DNA of 64,000 nt from positions 1,984,001 to 2,048,000 of the forward strand of contig NZ_QXMH01000001.1 of assembly GCF_003568665.1 (NCBI RefSeq). The letters are read 5' to 3'. This DNA is from Chitinophaga alhagiae. Its GTDB lineage: Bacteria > Bacteroidota > Bacteroidia > Chitinophagales > Chitinophagaceae. The notes under the pieces were generated by a model. It did not search any database. It was given only the letters and a program-made list of their open reading frames with translations, and had not been told where the DNA came from. The translations under genes were made by a program, and so were the position numbers. This document shows, piece by piece, positions 26,553-34,686 of the stretch. Position 1 is the first letter of the stretch; each line of letters starts with the position of its first letter.

Positions 26553-28895
26553 TCACAAACCCTCCGCATTCCGCCGCTCCCGCTGGGGCCGGTTGTTGTA
26601 GGCCTTCCCGAACTTGTAGCTGAACCCTGCCCTCACAAAAGGGTTCCGGAACCTGCGGGTGAAATTTTCAGTATAAGACTCGCCAAAAAAGAACCCTTCC
26701 GATACGTTGTAGGGATTGAGGAAATTCTGAAAACGAATACTGACCGCATATTTCCCATCGGCCAATTTTTTATTTACACCCAGGTAATAGGTTAACCAGT
26801 TGCCCACGTAGCCATATAAAAACGGGTACCGCGTGGAGTAGCGAATATTGCCTTCTGCCCCAAAACCTTTTGGCAACTGCCGGGTGGCCGTAGCAGATGC
26901 TTCCATGTAGTTGTAGGTGAACGTATGTGATGAGCGGAACTCCATGTAATTATAAACGAGGTTGGTATTCAGTTTGAAATACTGACCTATGTTCATGTTC
27001 GCATTGAGCGATGCCCCTGCTTTACGTTGGCCGGCAAGGTTGGCGTAGCTGTTGTAGATGATGCCGTTCGCATGCATAACACGGGTGCTTTGTATGCTGT
27101 TATCCGCATGGTCATAATAGAGCGCCAGGTTCAATGAACTGTTATTGTCAAAGAGGGCGGAAAAACCTGCTTCCACATGGTGGAGCAACTCGGGCACAAG
27201 GTCCGGGTTGCCTTCAGTGATATTCAGCGAATCACTGTAATCGGCCGCAGGCGTAAGGTGGTAAGGATCTGGCCGCCTGATACGCCGGGCGTAGCTGAGC
27301 GTGGTGGATACTTTAGATGAAATATCCCGGTACACCAGCAGGTTGGGCACCAGTGTGCCGTAAGGCTGCAAGGCTACGGCATGGGCCTGCCTTTGGGCTT
27401 TCAACTGTGTGTATTCATACCGCAGCCCCGCCCTTATTTTCCATTTGCCCAGGCCCTGCTCGTAGCTGGCATACACCGCGGCCACATTTTGCAGGAAATC
27501 AAAAAGTTGCGAACGGGCACTGTCATGCTGATACCCGGTGTTGTTGTTGAAAGCATACAGTTCGTAATCTGAATTTACCGCCCGCGCTATGTATTTGAGA
27601 CCGGTTTCGAGTTTGGCGGAAGAAGAAAAGGGATGAACGTAATCTGTTTGCAGCATAAGGTCATAGTTGGAACCCGCATTTATGTTCTTTTCCCTGTAGT
27701 TCTGTTGTGCGTTTTCCACCTGCTGCATGGTGTATCCGCTACGGTTAACGCGGTTGTTGGCGCCCGCAATAACAGACAGCTCCCGGTCCCTGCTGAAACG
27801 CCGGGTGTACGTAAGGCTGGCCAGGTAGTAGCGGTAGTGTGCTTCCCGCCAGGTAGTACGGCTGTAGGCGCGGCTGACATCGCCTTGCTCTAGCTGCTGC
27901 GCCTCCAGCTCATTCCGGCGTTTCACGGGGAATATGCCCAGGCGTAACAGTACATCGAGAGATTGTGTGCTGTCCGGCTCCCAGCCCCCCTCGAGTGTAA
28001 AAAAGTTGGTCCTCCCGCGTGAGGTGTTGTCTGTATACTGCCGGTTGGCGAACGTATTCAGCCCGTGCCGTTCAGACGTTTCATTGTTGTACGAATTGTA
28101 GAAGCCCTGGAGTACTTCCGCAGCACCATATATTTTGCTGAGGCGGTAGTTCAGTTTCAGTGTGTAACCCGTTTCCAGCCGGTGCGCGTTGGCGTTCAGC
28201 GTGCCGGTGAGGCCGCGCAGGCGGTTGCGTTTCAGCCATATCTGCAGCACGGCAGACGCGCCTTCCGCATCGTAGCGGGCGGAAGGGTGGGTGATCACCT
28301 CAATGCGGGCAATATCTGCGGCTGTGAGCTGGCGCAGCAGATCAGGCACATTGGTGGAATAAAATTCCGCAGGCTTGTTATTGATGAACACACGTACGTT
28401 GTTGCCGTGGAGCAGCACCTCACCGTCCTGGTTAACGGTAATGAAAGGTACCCGCTGCAACAGGTCTTGCGCATTGCTGCCGGCGGCTACAACATCCGAG
28501 GCCGGGTTGTATACCAGCCCGTCTAGCCGGCGCTCAACGGGCGGCGGCCGCTGTGACTGCACTTCTACTTCTTCCAGCTGCTGCGCAAGCGGCTGCAGGG
28601 TAATGATGATGTTCTGGGCGGAAGGAGATACGGCCGGCGCGCAGCAAAAAATTCCGTAACCGAGGTGGCTGGCCTGTAACAGGTAACGGCCGGCTGCCAC
28701 GCCGTCAAATGAGAACAGCCCTGAAACGTTGCTGCGCACGGTGCCGGCAATACTGCTGTCTGTACGCAAAAGCACCACCGTAGCGGCCGCAAGCGGCTGC
28801 TGCTGATGGTTGCGAACAATACCCGTTATCTGCTGGCCCTGCACAGCGGTACCGGCCAGGACCAGCAGGCTGCAGAGCGGTATTTTTTGTGCCAT
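26553..28895 (-). CDS. TonB-dependent-receptor-like outer-membrane protein
   Basis: 780 residues. Signal peptide, then a carboxypeptidase-regulatory-like beta-sandwich (ITGIVRNHQQQPLAAATVVL to about residue 100), a plug domain (about 110-220, with VITHPSARYDAEGASAVLQI) and a large C-terminal barrel (YTLKLNYRLSKIYG, RYEYTQLKAQRQ, NPFVRAGFSYKFGKAY). Matches the outer-membrane beta-barrel group common in Bacteroidota that lacks a SusD partner; no susD is adjacent. Ligand unknown. The start codon lies at the end of a large inverted repeat (28893-28945) that could hide it in the mRNA. Confidence 0.88.
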   Translation of the reverse strand: MAQKIPLCSLLVLAGTAVQGQQITGIVRNHQQQPLAAATVVLLRTDSSIAGTVRSNVSGLFSFDGVAAGRYLLQASHLGYGIFCCAPAVSPSAQNIIITLQPLAQQLEEVEVQSQRPPPVERRLDGLVYNPASDVVAAGSNAQDLLQRVPFITVNQDGEVLLHGNNVRVFINNKPAEFYSTNVPDLLRQLTAADIARIEVITHPSARYDAEGASAVLQIWLKRNRLRGLTGTLNANAHRLETGYTLKLNYRLSKIYGAAEVLQGFYNSYNNETSERHGLNTFANRQYTDNTSRGRTNFFTLEGGWEPDSTQSLDVLLRLGIFPVKRRNELEAQQLEQGDVSRAYSRTTWREAHYRYYLASLTYTRRFSRDRELSVIAGANNRVNRSGYTMQQVENAQQNYREKNINAGSNYDLMLQTDYVHPFSSSAKLETGLKYIARAVNSDYELYAFNNNTGYQHDSARSQLFDFLQNVAAVYASYEQGLGKWKIRAGLRYEYTQLKAQRQAHAVALQPYGTLVPNLLVYRDISSKVSTTLSYARRIRRPDPYHLTPAADYSDSLNITEGNPDLVPELLHHVEAGFSALFDNNSSLNLALYYDHADNSIQSTRVMHANGIIYNSYANLAGQRKAGASLNANMNIGQYFKLNTNLVYNYMEFRSSHTFTYNYMEASATATRQLPKGFGAEGNIRYSTRYPFLYGYVGNWLTYYLGVNKKLADGKYAVSIRFQNFLNPYNVSEGFFFGESYTENFTRRFRNPFVRAGFSYKFGKAYNNRPQRERRNAEGL

Positions 28896-28945
28896 GATGT
28901 AAAGAAATAATGCGTGAGGCGGCGCAGAAAATTATTTACATCATG
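28893..28945 (-). promoter_or_regulatory. Hairpin enclosing the start codon of the receptor gene
   Basis: CATGATGTAAA and TTTACATCATG are perfectly complementary over 11 bp, and TAAT/ATTA extends the stem after a 4-base bulge. The final ATG of the structure is the start codon at 28895-28893. In mRNA the start site would be paired, suggesting translational control; as DNA it could also be an operator. Confidence 0.5.
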
Positions 28946-28988
28946 TGAAGGTTTTGCGAGACGAATAGCAGCTTCTCCGCGTTCCCGC

Positions 28989-29028
28989 AAATAAAAAAGG
29001 GAACTGCACAGTAATGCAGTTCCCTTTT
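28989..29028 (-). terminator. Terminator after acs
   Basis: AAAAGGGAACTGCA and TGCAGTTCCCTTTT form a perfect 14-bp stem around a 6-base loop, with a T run continuing on the minus strand. Confidence 0.93.
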
Positions 29029-29050
29029 CCGGGTATTGTAAATGTTGATA

Positions 29051-30964
29051 TTATAGTTTGCCTCTCTTGATCTCTTCCACTACGGCAGGGTCAAGCAGGG
29101 TAGAGGTATCTCCCAGGTTGTCCAGCTCGCCTTCGGCAATTTTGCGCAGAATGCGGCGCATGATCTTGCCGGAGCGTGTTTTTGGCAGTCCGCTTACAAA
29201 CTGGATCTTGTCAGGTTTGGCAATAGGGCCAATGATGCGCGCCACGGTTTGCATAATGTCCTTTTTAGTAAGGTCCGGGTCTTTCACATGCATTTCGGAA
29301 ATCACGAAAGCATAAATGCCCTGGCCCTTGATCTCGTGCGGGTAGCCTACTACAGCGCTTTCCACCACGCCGGCGTGCATGTTGATGGCATTTTCCACTT
29401 CGGCGGTGCCAATGCGGTGGCCGCTTACGTTCAATACATCATCTACGCGGCCGGTAATGCGGTAGTAGCCGTCTTCATCGCGGAGGCAACCGTCTCCCGT
29501 GAAATAGAGATTTTCAAAAGTGGCAAAGTAGGTAGTGCGGCAGCGCTCATGATCGCCATACGTGGTGCGTATCATGCCCGGCCACGGGAACTTGATGCAG
29601 AGGTTACCGTTAACGCCGTTGCCTTCAATTTCTTTCCCGTTCTCGTCTACCAGTACGGGCTGAATGCCAGGCAGCGGCAATGTGGCGTAGCCCGGCTTTT
29701 CAGGTGTGACGCCGGCAATGGGGGCAATCATGATGCCACCCGTTTCCGTTTGCCACCAGGTATCTGTAATGGGGCAATGCCCTTTCCCGATCTGGTCTTT
29801 GTACCAATGCCAGGCCTCTTCGTTAATGGGCTCGCCCACAGTGCCGAGGGTGGTGAGTGAGCTGAGATCTTTATGGTTCACCGGTCCCAGCCCAAAGCCC
29901 ATCAGGCTGCGGATGGCCGTGGGAGCGGTATAAAGAACGTTCACCCTGAACTTGTCTACAATGTCCCAGAACCGGCCTGCGTCAGGGTAGGTGGGTACGC
30001 CTTCAAACATCAGCGTGGTGGCGCCGGCGCTCAGCGGGCCGTATACAATATAGCTGTGGCCGGTGATCCAGCCAATGTCTGCCGTGCAGAAATACACCTG
30101 GCCGGGTTTGTACTGGAAAGTATTGATAAAAGTATAGTTGGCATATACCATGTAGCCCGCGCAGGTATGTACCACGCCTTTGGGCTTGCCGGTAGAGCCT
30201 GAAGTGTAGAGAATGAAGAGCATATCTTCCGCATCCATTTCTTCAGCCGGCACCGGGGGGTTGCCCATGGTCTCCACCTGTTTGATCTCGTCTTCCCACC
30301 ATACATCGCGGCCTTTCAGCATGCTTACGGGCGTGCGGGTGCGGGTGCATACTATTACTTTCTTTACGCTGGGGCAGGCCATCAGCGCATCATCTATTAC
30401 TGATTTTAAAGGGATGTCTTTTGAGCCGCGGAAAGCCCCGTCGCACGTGATCACCAGTGTGGCCTGTGCGTCCTGTATGCGGTCTGCAATGGATTGGGCG
30501 CTGAAACCGCCAAATACCACGGAGTGGATAGCGCCAATACGGGCGCAGGCCAGTACGGCAATGGCCAGTTCCGGTATCATGCCCATGTAGATGCATACAC
30601 GGTCTCCCTTTTTCACGCCGTTATTCTTCAGCACGTTCGCAAACTGGCATACCTTGGTGTACAGCTCGCGGTAGGTGAGAATACGATGTCTTTCGTCGGG
30701 ATCATTCGGTTCCCAGATAATGGCCGGCTGGTGGCCCAGCGTGCCCAGGTGCCTGTCAAGACAATTTTCTGTGATGTTGAGTTTTGCGCCGGTGAACCAT
30801 TTAACATCCGGTTGTTTAAAATCCCATTCCAGCACTTTGTCCCATTTCCGACGCCAGTAAAAATGATCGGCTACGTTGGCCCAGAATCCCTCCGGGTCTG
30901 TTACACTGTGCTGCCAGGCTTGCTGATAGTCTTCAAAATTCTTGAGTTGATATGGGTACGACAT
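29051..30964 (-). CDS. acs: Acetyl-CoA synthetase
   Basis: Activates acetate with ATP and CoA to acetyl-CoA in the cytoplasm. 637 residues from the ATG at 30964 (MSYPYQLKNFEDYQQ); a TTG three codons earlier was not preferred. Motifs: P-loop YTSGSTGKPKGVVHT, TDTWWQTETGG, GRVDDVLNVSGHRIGT, and the regulatory lysine in KTRSGKIMRR near the C-terminus, the usual site of reversible acetylation. Length matches the family (about 650). Monocistronic with a strong terminator. Confidence 0.96.
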   Translation of the reverse strand: MSYPYQLKNFEDYQQAWQHSVTDPEGFWANVADHFYWRRKWDKVLEWDFKQPDVKWFTGAKLNITENCLDRHLGTLGHQPAIIWEPNDPDERHRILTYRELYTKVCQFANVLKNNGVKKGDRVCIYMGMIPELAIAVLACARIGAIHSVVFGGFSAQSIADRIQDAQATLVITCDGAFRGSKDIPLKSVIDDALMACPSVKKVIVCTRTRTPVSMLKGRDVWWEDEIKQVETMGNPPVPAEEMDAEDMLFILYTSGSTGKPKGVVHTCAGYMVYANYTFINTFQYKPGQVYFCTADIGWITGHSYIVYGPLSAGATTLMFEGVPTYPDAGRFWDIVDKFRVNVLYTAPTAIRSLMGFGLGPVNHKDLSSLTTLGTVGEPINEEAWHWYKDQIGKGHCPITDTWWQTETGGIMIAPIAGVTPEKPGYATLPLPGIQPVLVDENGKEIEGNGVNGNLCIKFPWPGMIRTTYGDHERCRTTYFATFENLYFTGDGCLRDEDGYYRITGRVDDVLNVSGHRIGTAEVENAINMHAGVVESAVVGYPHEIKGQGIYAFVISEMHVKDPDLTKKDIMQTVARIIGPIAKPDKIQFVSGLPKTRSGKIMRRILRKIAEGELDNLGDTSTLLDPAVVEEIKRGKL

Positions 30965-31079
30965 GATTCCCAAAACGTTTTTTTAGTTTATAACAGTTTT
31001 TGTAAACGGGGCTTAAATTTAGTGAATAAAGATTGAAGATTATCGAATTTACTACCAAGAAAATTGAATATAGTATAAT

Positions 31080-31113
31080 AAAACAAAGCGGCAGCCTGTT
31101 TTAGCTGCCGCTT
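31080..31113 (-). terminator. Terminator after the exported TPR gene
   Basis: AAGCGGCAGC and GCTGCCGCTT form a perfect 10-bp stem around CTGTTTTA; on the minus strand TTGTTTTATT follows. Confidence 0.88.
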
Positions 31114-31137
31114 GTAACCGTTATTTCCGCGCCTGGT

Positions 31138-32295
31138 CTAGAGATTCTTCAGGCGTTCCTTGGCGTAGTTGTGAATGTTTACCTGGTCTTTACCTTCGGG
31201 CCGTGCATCTCTGACAAACTGCTGGTAAAACCGTTTTGCCCGTACAGGGTCCTGTATGTAATGATCGTAAATGCGTGCAATCCCATACTGGCGCATGGGG
31301 TCATGAAACAGGTAATAAGCCGTATCGTAGTGTTTGATGGCGGTGCGGTACTGCTTCATGTGCTCGTAATTGCCTGCCAGCGCAGTATAATAATCGTCGA
31401 GCGATCTGGATTTGGCCATGTCAATGCACTCTTGCAGCAAAGCGTTGCTGCTGTCAAACTGCCGCTTTTCGGAATAGGCCAGCGCGGCATAATATTTCAC
31501 TGTTTCCGGCGCCGCCAGTATCCGGGCCATCATTTCGTCATGCACCCGTATGCAGCTGTCATATTGTTTCAGGGCGTAATGAGATACGGCCAGGAACATG
31601 CAGGCCGTAGGGTCTACTACCTGCCGGTTCAGTAAGTGTTCCCCATACACTGTTACATCCCGGAATTTTTTCTGCTGGTATGCAGAACGGATAAGTTGCA
31701 TGCTTACCGTCAGTTGCGAGCTGTCTATGGCATAATAGGTTTTCAGCAGGCTGTCTGCCATAGTGAAATCTTTTCTGTCAAGGTATTCCGCGCCCAGGAA
31801 GGTGACCGCTCTTACATCCCGCGGGTTGAGCGCGTAGGCCTGTTGCATGTAGTAGAAAGCTGTATCCTGCATGCCTGCCACGTTGGAGCAGGCAATAGCC
31901 AGTTGTTTGTAGTACGCGGCGTTGTTGGGCCGCAGCTGCAGCAACTTTTCAAAGTATACCACTGCCTGCGCATGGTTTTGCCGGTTGCTGGCCAGTACGC
32001 CCAGGTGCTGGTTGGCGGCAATATGGTCGGGGTTCAGCTCCAGTACGCGCTTATAATTGCTTTCCGCCTGGGCCGGCTGCCCGCTCTGGTAATAGGCGTT
32101 GGCCAGCAGGGAGAGCCCGTTGGCATGTTGCGGTTTCACGGTTTCTTCCAGGTACCGGATGATCTTGTCATACTGTTGCTCCTGAATATAGTCCATCACC
32201 AGGCTTTTGTCCAGTTGGTCTTGCGGCTGGCTTTCCTGCGCGTGTACAGGGGCGGCGCAAAGCAGCGTTAAAGCGGCAAAAAGGATCTTTTTCAT
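31138..32295 (-). CDS. Exported TPR-repeat protein
   Basis: 385 residues with a signal peptide (KKILFAALTLLCAAPVHAQ) and about eight tetratricopeptide repeats across the rest (GQPAQAESNYKRVLELNPDH, AQAVVYFEKLLQLRPNNAAY, MKQYRTAIKHYDTAYYLFHD). Common in Bacteroidota, where it probably acts as a periplasmic or outer-membrane-associated scaffold; no enzyme domain. It stands alone with a terminator; a short AT-rich inverted repeat (AACTAATATTTTAGTT) lies upstream around 32325. Confidence 0.82.
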   Translation of the reverse strand: MKKILFAALTLLCAAPVHAQESQPQDQLDKSLVMDYIQEQQYDKIIRYLEETVKPQHANGLSLLANAYYQSGQPAQAESNYKRVLELNPDHIAANQHLGVLASNRQNHAQAVVYFEKLLQLRPNNAAYYKQLAIACSNVAGMQDTAFYYMQQAYALNPRDVRAVTFLGAEYLDRKDFTMADSLLKTYYAIDSSQLTVSMQLIRSAYQQKKFRDVTVYGEHLLNRQVVDPTACMFLAVSHYALKQYDSCIRVHDEMMARILAAPETVKYYAALAYSEKRQFDSSNALLQECIDMAKSRSLDDYYTALAGNYEHMKQYRTAIKHYDTAYYLFHDPMRQYGIARIYDHYIQDPVRAKRFYQQFVRDARPEGKDQVNIHNYAKERLKNL

Positions 32296-32383
32296 ACAGT
32301 TCGGATTTTTCTTGTCATAAAACTAATATTTTAGTTATTAAAAGAAAAATTTAGTTGACTGCGGTGTATTGTATCATGGGCCA

Positions 32384-32421
32384 ATAAAAAAAGCAAAAAG
32401 GATATTACTCCTTTTTGCTTT
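32384..32421 (-). terminator. Terminator of the two small genes
   Basis: AAAGCAAAAAGGA pairs with TCCTTTTTGCTTT over 13 bp around TATTAC, followed on the minus strand by TTTTTTTATT. It lies 40 bases past the stop at 32462. Confidence 0.88.
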
Positions 32422-32461
32422 CAGAAAATTGAACATGGTTGATTTTTCAGGTGGTCACCTT

Positions 32462-32728
32462 TTACCCCGTAGTGATAATAGTGACCCTGTTGGCCAGCGG
32501 TGCCTCAATGGGCATTTCCTGATAGGAGAGGCTGCTGACGCCTTTGATCCTGGTAACCGGGATGGCGTTGATTTCACGGTCGGGAGAAAAATGTTGTAAC
32601 TCGCCATGTACGGTAACGGTTACGTGTGAAATGGAATTGCCGCCGGTTTCATGAAGCTGGTGGATGAATCCGGCAATTACTGCCCGAAGTTGTTCCTCAT
32701 GCATGGTAGTAGTGTCAGATTGTTGCAT
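32462..32728 (-). CDS. Small protein of unknown function (88 residues)
   Basis: Begins MQQSDTTTMHEEQLRAVIAG and ends APLANRVTIITTG. An N-terminal helix (EEQLRAVIAGFIHQLHETGG) is followed by beta-like stretches (SHVTVTVHGELQHF). No signal peptide, no family recognised. Same strand as the 80-residue gene upstream (76-base gap) and followed by a strong terminator, so the two probably form an operon. Confidence 0.6.
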   Translation of the reverse strand: MQQSDTTTMHEEQLRAVIAGFIHQLHETGGNSISHVTVTVHGELQHFSPDREINAIPVTRIKGVSSLSYQEMPIEAPLANRVTIITTG

Positions 32729-32804
32729 GGCGTTTGTTTTTTTGGATGATAGAACACGTTTGGTACATGCAGGGCAGGCTACCCGTTGTTTACGCTATTG
32801 TGCA

Positions 32805-33047
32805 TCAGCGTGGCCTGTACTTGTTGCTGTGGGCTAGCAGGGTTTTCAGCAGGCTGTCACCAACCGCCAGTATCTTGTCTTTTTCCGCGTTGCTGAACGC
32901 CTTTTTCGTTTTTGTTTTCCGGTAAAAGGTAGCCTCACTCCAGCCACACTCCTGGCATACAGACTCCCGGAAAGATTTCGGCAACTGTATCATTTCAGTG
33001 TGGATGTCAGACAAGAGGTTGAAGGATGAAAGTTTTTTTGGTTCCAT
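32805..33047 (-). CDS. Small putative DNA-binding protein (80 residues)
   Basis: Begins MEPKKLSSFNLLSDIHTEMI. The central segment FRESVCQECGWSEATFYRKT has the spacing of a helix-turn-helix and is followed by basic KTKKAFSNAEKDKI. It may be a small regulator; alternatively a partner of the 88-residue protein. It is divergent from the double-HTH gene at 33172, with 124 AT-rich bases between that should hold both promoters, though no clean TAnnTTTG box is present. Confidence 0.6.
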   Translation of the reverse strand: MEPKKLSSFNLLSDIHTEMIQLPKSFRESVCQECGWSEATFYRKTKTKKAFSNAEKDKILAVGDSLLKTLLAHSNKYRPR

Positions 33048-33171
33048 TTGCGAATAATTTTGTCAGATTGATGAATAAATGCGCAAAATGTCAATGAAAA
33101 TGTTATATTGATATAGTGCATATCATACAATTCATTGACAATTAGTACAAGTATACCAAAATTTATTTACA

Positions 33172-33753
33172 GTGGAATCAGTCTCGAAAAATATAATTCA
33201 CGAGGGCGCGCGGTTAAAACAGATCGTGCGTGACAAGCGTATGAAGATCCTTGATTTTGCTGAGCTGGCGGACTTTTCAAACCAGATTGCGCATTATTAT
33301 TTTCGCAAGGAAGCCATCAAAAGATCCACCCTCCTGGAGTTCTGCACATTATTGGGCATTAGCCTGGACGAGTTTTACAATTGGTCCAATCCCCGGCGCC
33401 CCGCCCCGCAGCCCGCATCGGACCTTCACTACGGGCAGCGCCTGAACGAGCTGATAGAAGAAAAAGGGTTGAACAAAACCAAGCTGGCGGAGCGGATGGG
33501 CCTGAGCCGCCGGGCGTTGTACAACCTGCTGGAGAAGGCCATGTTCAGCACGGACCAGTTGAAAAAAATATGCCAGGTGCTGGAAGTGAGCCAGAAGGAA
33601 TTTCTTGGGCACAGCGGTTTGGAAGACGGAGGCGTAGACCTGGCCGATGTAGAAAGCTGGAAAGACAAGTACTACAAACTGCTTGAAGACCATAACAAGG
33701 TACTGGTAGAAATAGCGCGTCTCAGGGAAGAGCTGCGTAATCAGGCCTCCTGA
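33172..33753 (+). CDS. Double helix-turn-helix regulator with C-terminal coiled coil
   Basis: 193 residues, start read as GTG (MESVSKNIIHEGARL). Two XRE-like helix-turn-helix units are present: a divergent first (about residues 12-65, LKQIVRDKRMKILDFAELAD) and a clearer second (about 85-140, GLNKTKLAERMGLSRRALYN, STDQLKKICQVLEVSQKEFL). The C-terminus (SWKDKYYKLLEDHNKVLVEI, ARLREELRN) is a likely coiled coil for dimerisation. No peptidase or sensor domain. Probable target: the divergent small genes at 32462-33047 and its own promoter. Confidence 0.8.
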   Translation: MESVSKNIIHEGARLKQIVRDKRMKILDFAELADFSNQIAHYYFRKEAIKRSTLLEFCTLLGISLDEFYNWSNPRRPAPQPASDLHYGQRLNELIEEKGLNKTKLAERMGLSRRALYNLLEKAMFSTDQLKKICQVLEVSQKEFLGHSGLEDGGVDLADVESWKDKYYKLLEDHNKVLVEIARLREELRNQAS

Positions 33754-34007
33754 AAAAGAAAGGTGCCGCTGCCTGGAGGGCAACAGCACCAAGGGGTTCT
33801 CAGTAGTCAAAGGATGATATATGCAATTCCAATTATAATCCCCTGCAAGTTAACCGCAATTCTTCCCTTCATACCCCGCTATCGGGAAAACGATTTATGG
33901 ATATGGGAATTTTTTTTCACCATATCCCCTTGAGGGCCTTGCCTGTTTAAGGCATATTACATATATTAGCATATTCTATATCTGTTTTACGATTATCCCT
34001 ATAAGCT

Positions 34008-34442
34008 ATGAAGAGCTGTCTATTGTCTGTGGCGATGTGCCTCTTGTTACTGGGTGGAAAGGCTCAGCGCGCTTCTGCACCGGCGTTGAAAGAGTTTGAA
34101 GCATTCTGGAAAAAGCTCCATACTGCCATTATCAAAAAAGATTACCAGGCTTTGAGCCAGTACACGGAGTTTCCACTGGTAGTGAAAAAAAACCTGGCGG
34201 ATACAACAGTACAAACCGTTGGCCGCGAAGAGTTCCCCGTGTTTTTTAATGGCTACCTGGAACTGCCCGCTGCCGGAGATTTTGGCAACAAGTACGGGCT
34301 GCTGCGGGCCCGTAAAACGCTCAACGAAGATGACATGGCGTTGGTAACGGACGATTCTGCTTCCGTGGGGGATTTTGAGTTCCAGAAAGTGAACGGCGGG
34401 TGGAAACTGGTGTACGTGTATGCAACGGCGGAAGAGGAGTAG
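34008..34442 (+). CDS. Exported protein of unknown function (144 residues)
   Basis: Signal peptide MKSCLLSVAMCLLLLGGKAQ, then a helical segment (LKEFEAFWKKLHTAIIKKDY) and a beta-rich C-terminus (ASVGDFEFQKVNGGWKLVYV). The KDYQALSQYTEFPLVVK region recalls small periplasmic alpha+beta (NTF2-like) proteins, a weak impression. No conserved partner nearby; a 254-base gap upstream holds only an imperfect hairpin around 33762-33790. Confidence 0.65.
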   Translation: MKSCLLSVAMCLLLLGGKAQRASAPALKEFEAFWKKLHTAIIKKDYQALSQYTEFPLVVKKNLADTTVQTVGREEFPVFFNGYLELPAAGDFGNKYGLLRARKTLNEDDMALVTDDSASVGDFEFQKVNGGWKLVYVYATAEEE

Positions 34443-34608
34443 CCTGCTGTGAAACACTATGGCAGGAAGAACAAAGGGCCGGCAGCCGGGGCGCGGCTCC
34501 GCAAAGTCCAGGTTCCTTCATTTTCGGATTATTTCAAATATAAATTATATTTATACAGTATACCCCTCATTTCCCCAAATTTCTCCATCCAGAAATCAAT
34601 TATTCCCG

Positions 34609-34616
34609 TAACTTTG
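34609..34616 (+). promoter_or_regulatory. -7 promoter box of carB
   Basis: TAACTTTG, full match to TAnnTTTG. Transcription would start near 34623, leaving a leader of about 64 bases before the carB ATG at 34687. Confidence 0.6.
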
Positions 34617-34686
34617 CACGATTTTTTAGTTCGATGCGGGCTGAGAGATCGCATGGTTTTTCATTATCAATAGCTAATAAAAAAAG

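Noticed and set aside
34634..34660. CTGAGA in the carB leader, reminiscent of a TPP riboswitch
   Set aside because: The other TPP elements are missing, the leader is only about 64 bases and the gene is not in thiamine metabolism.
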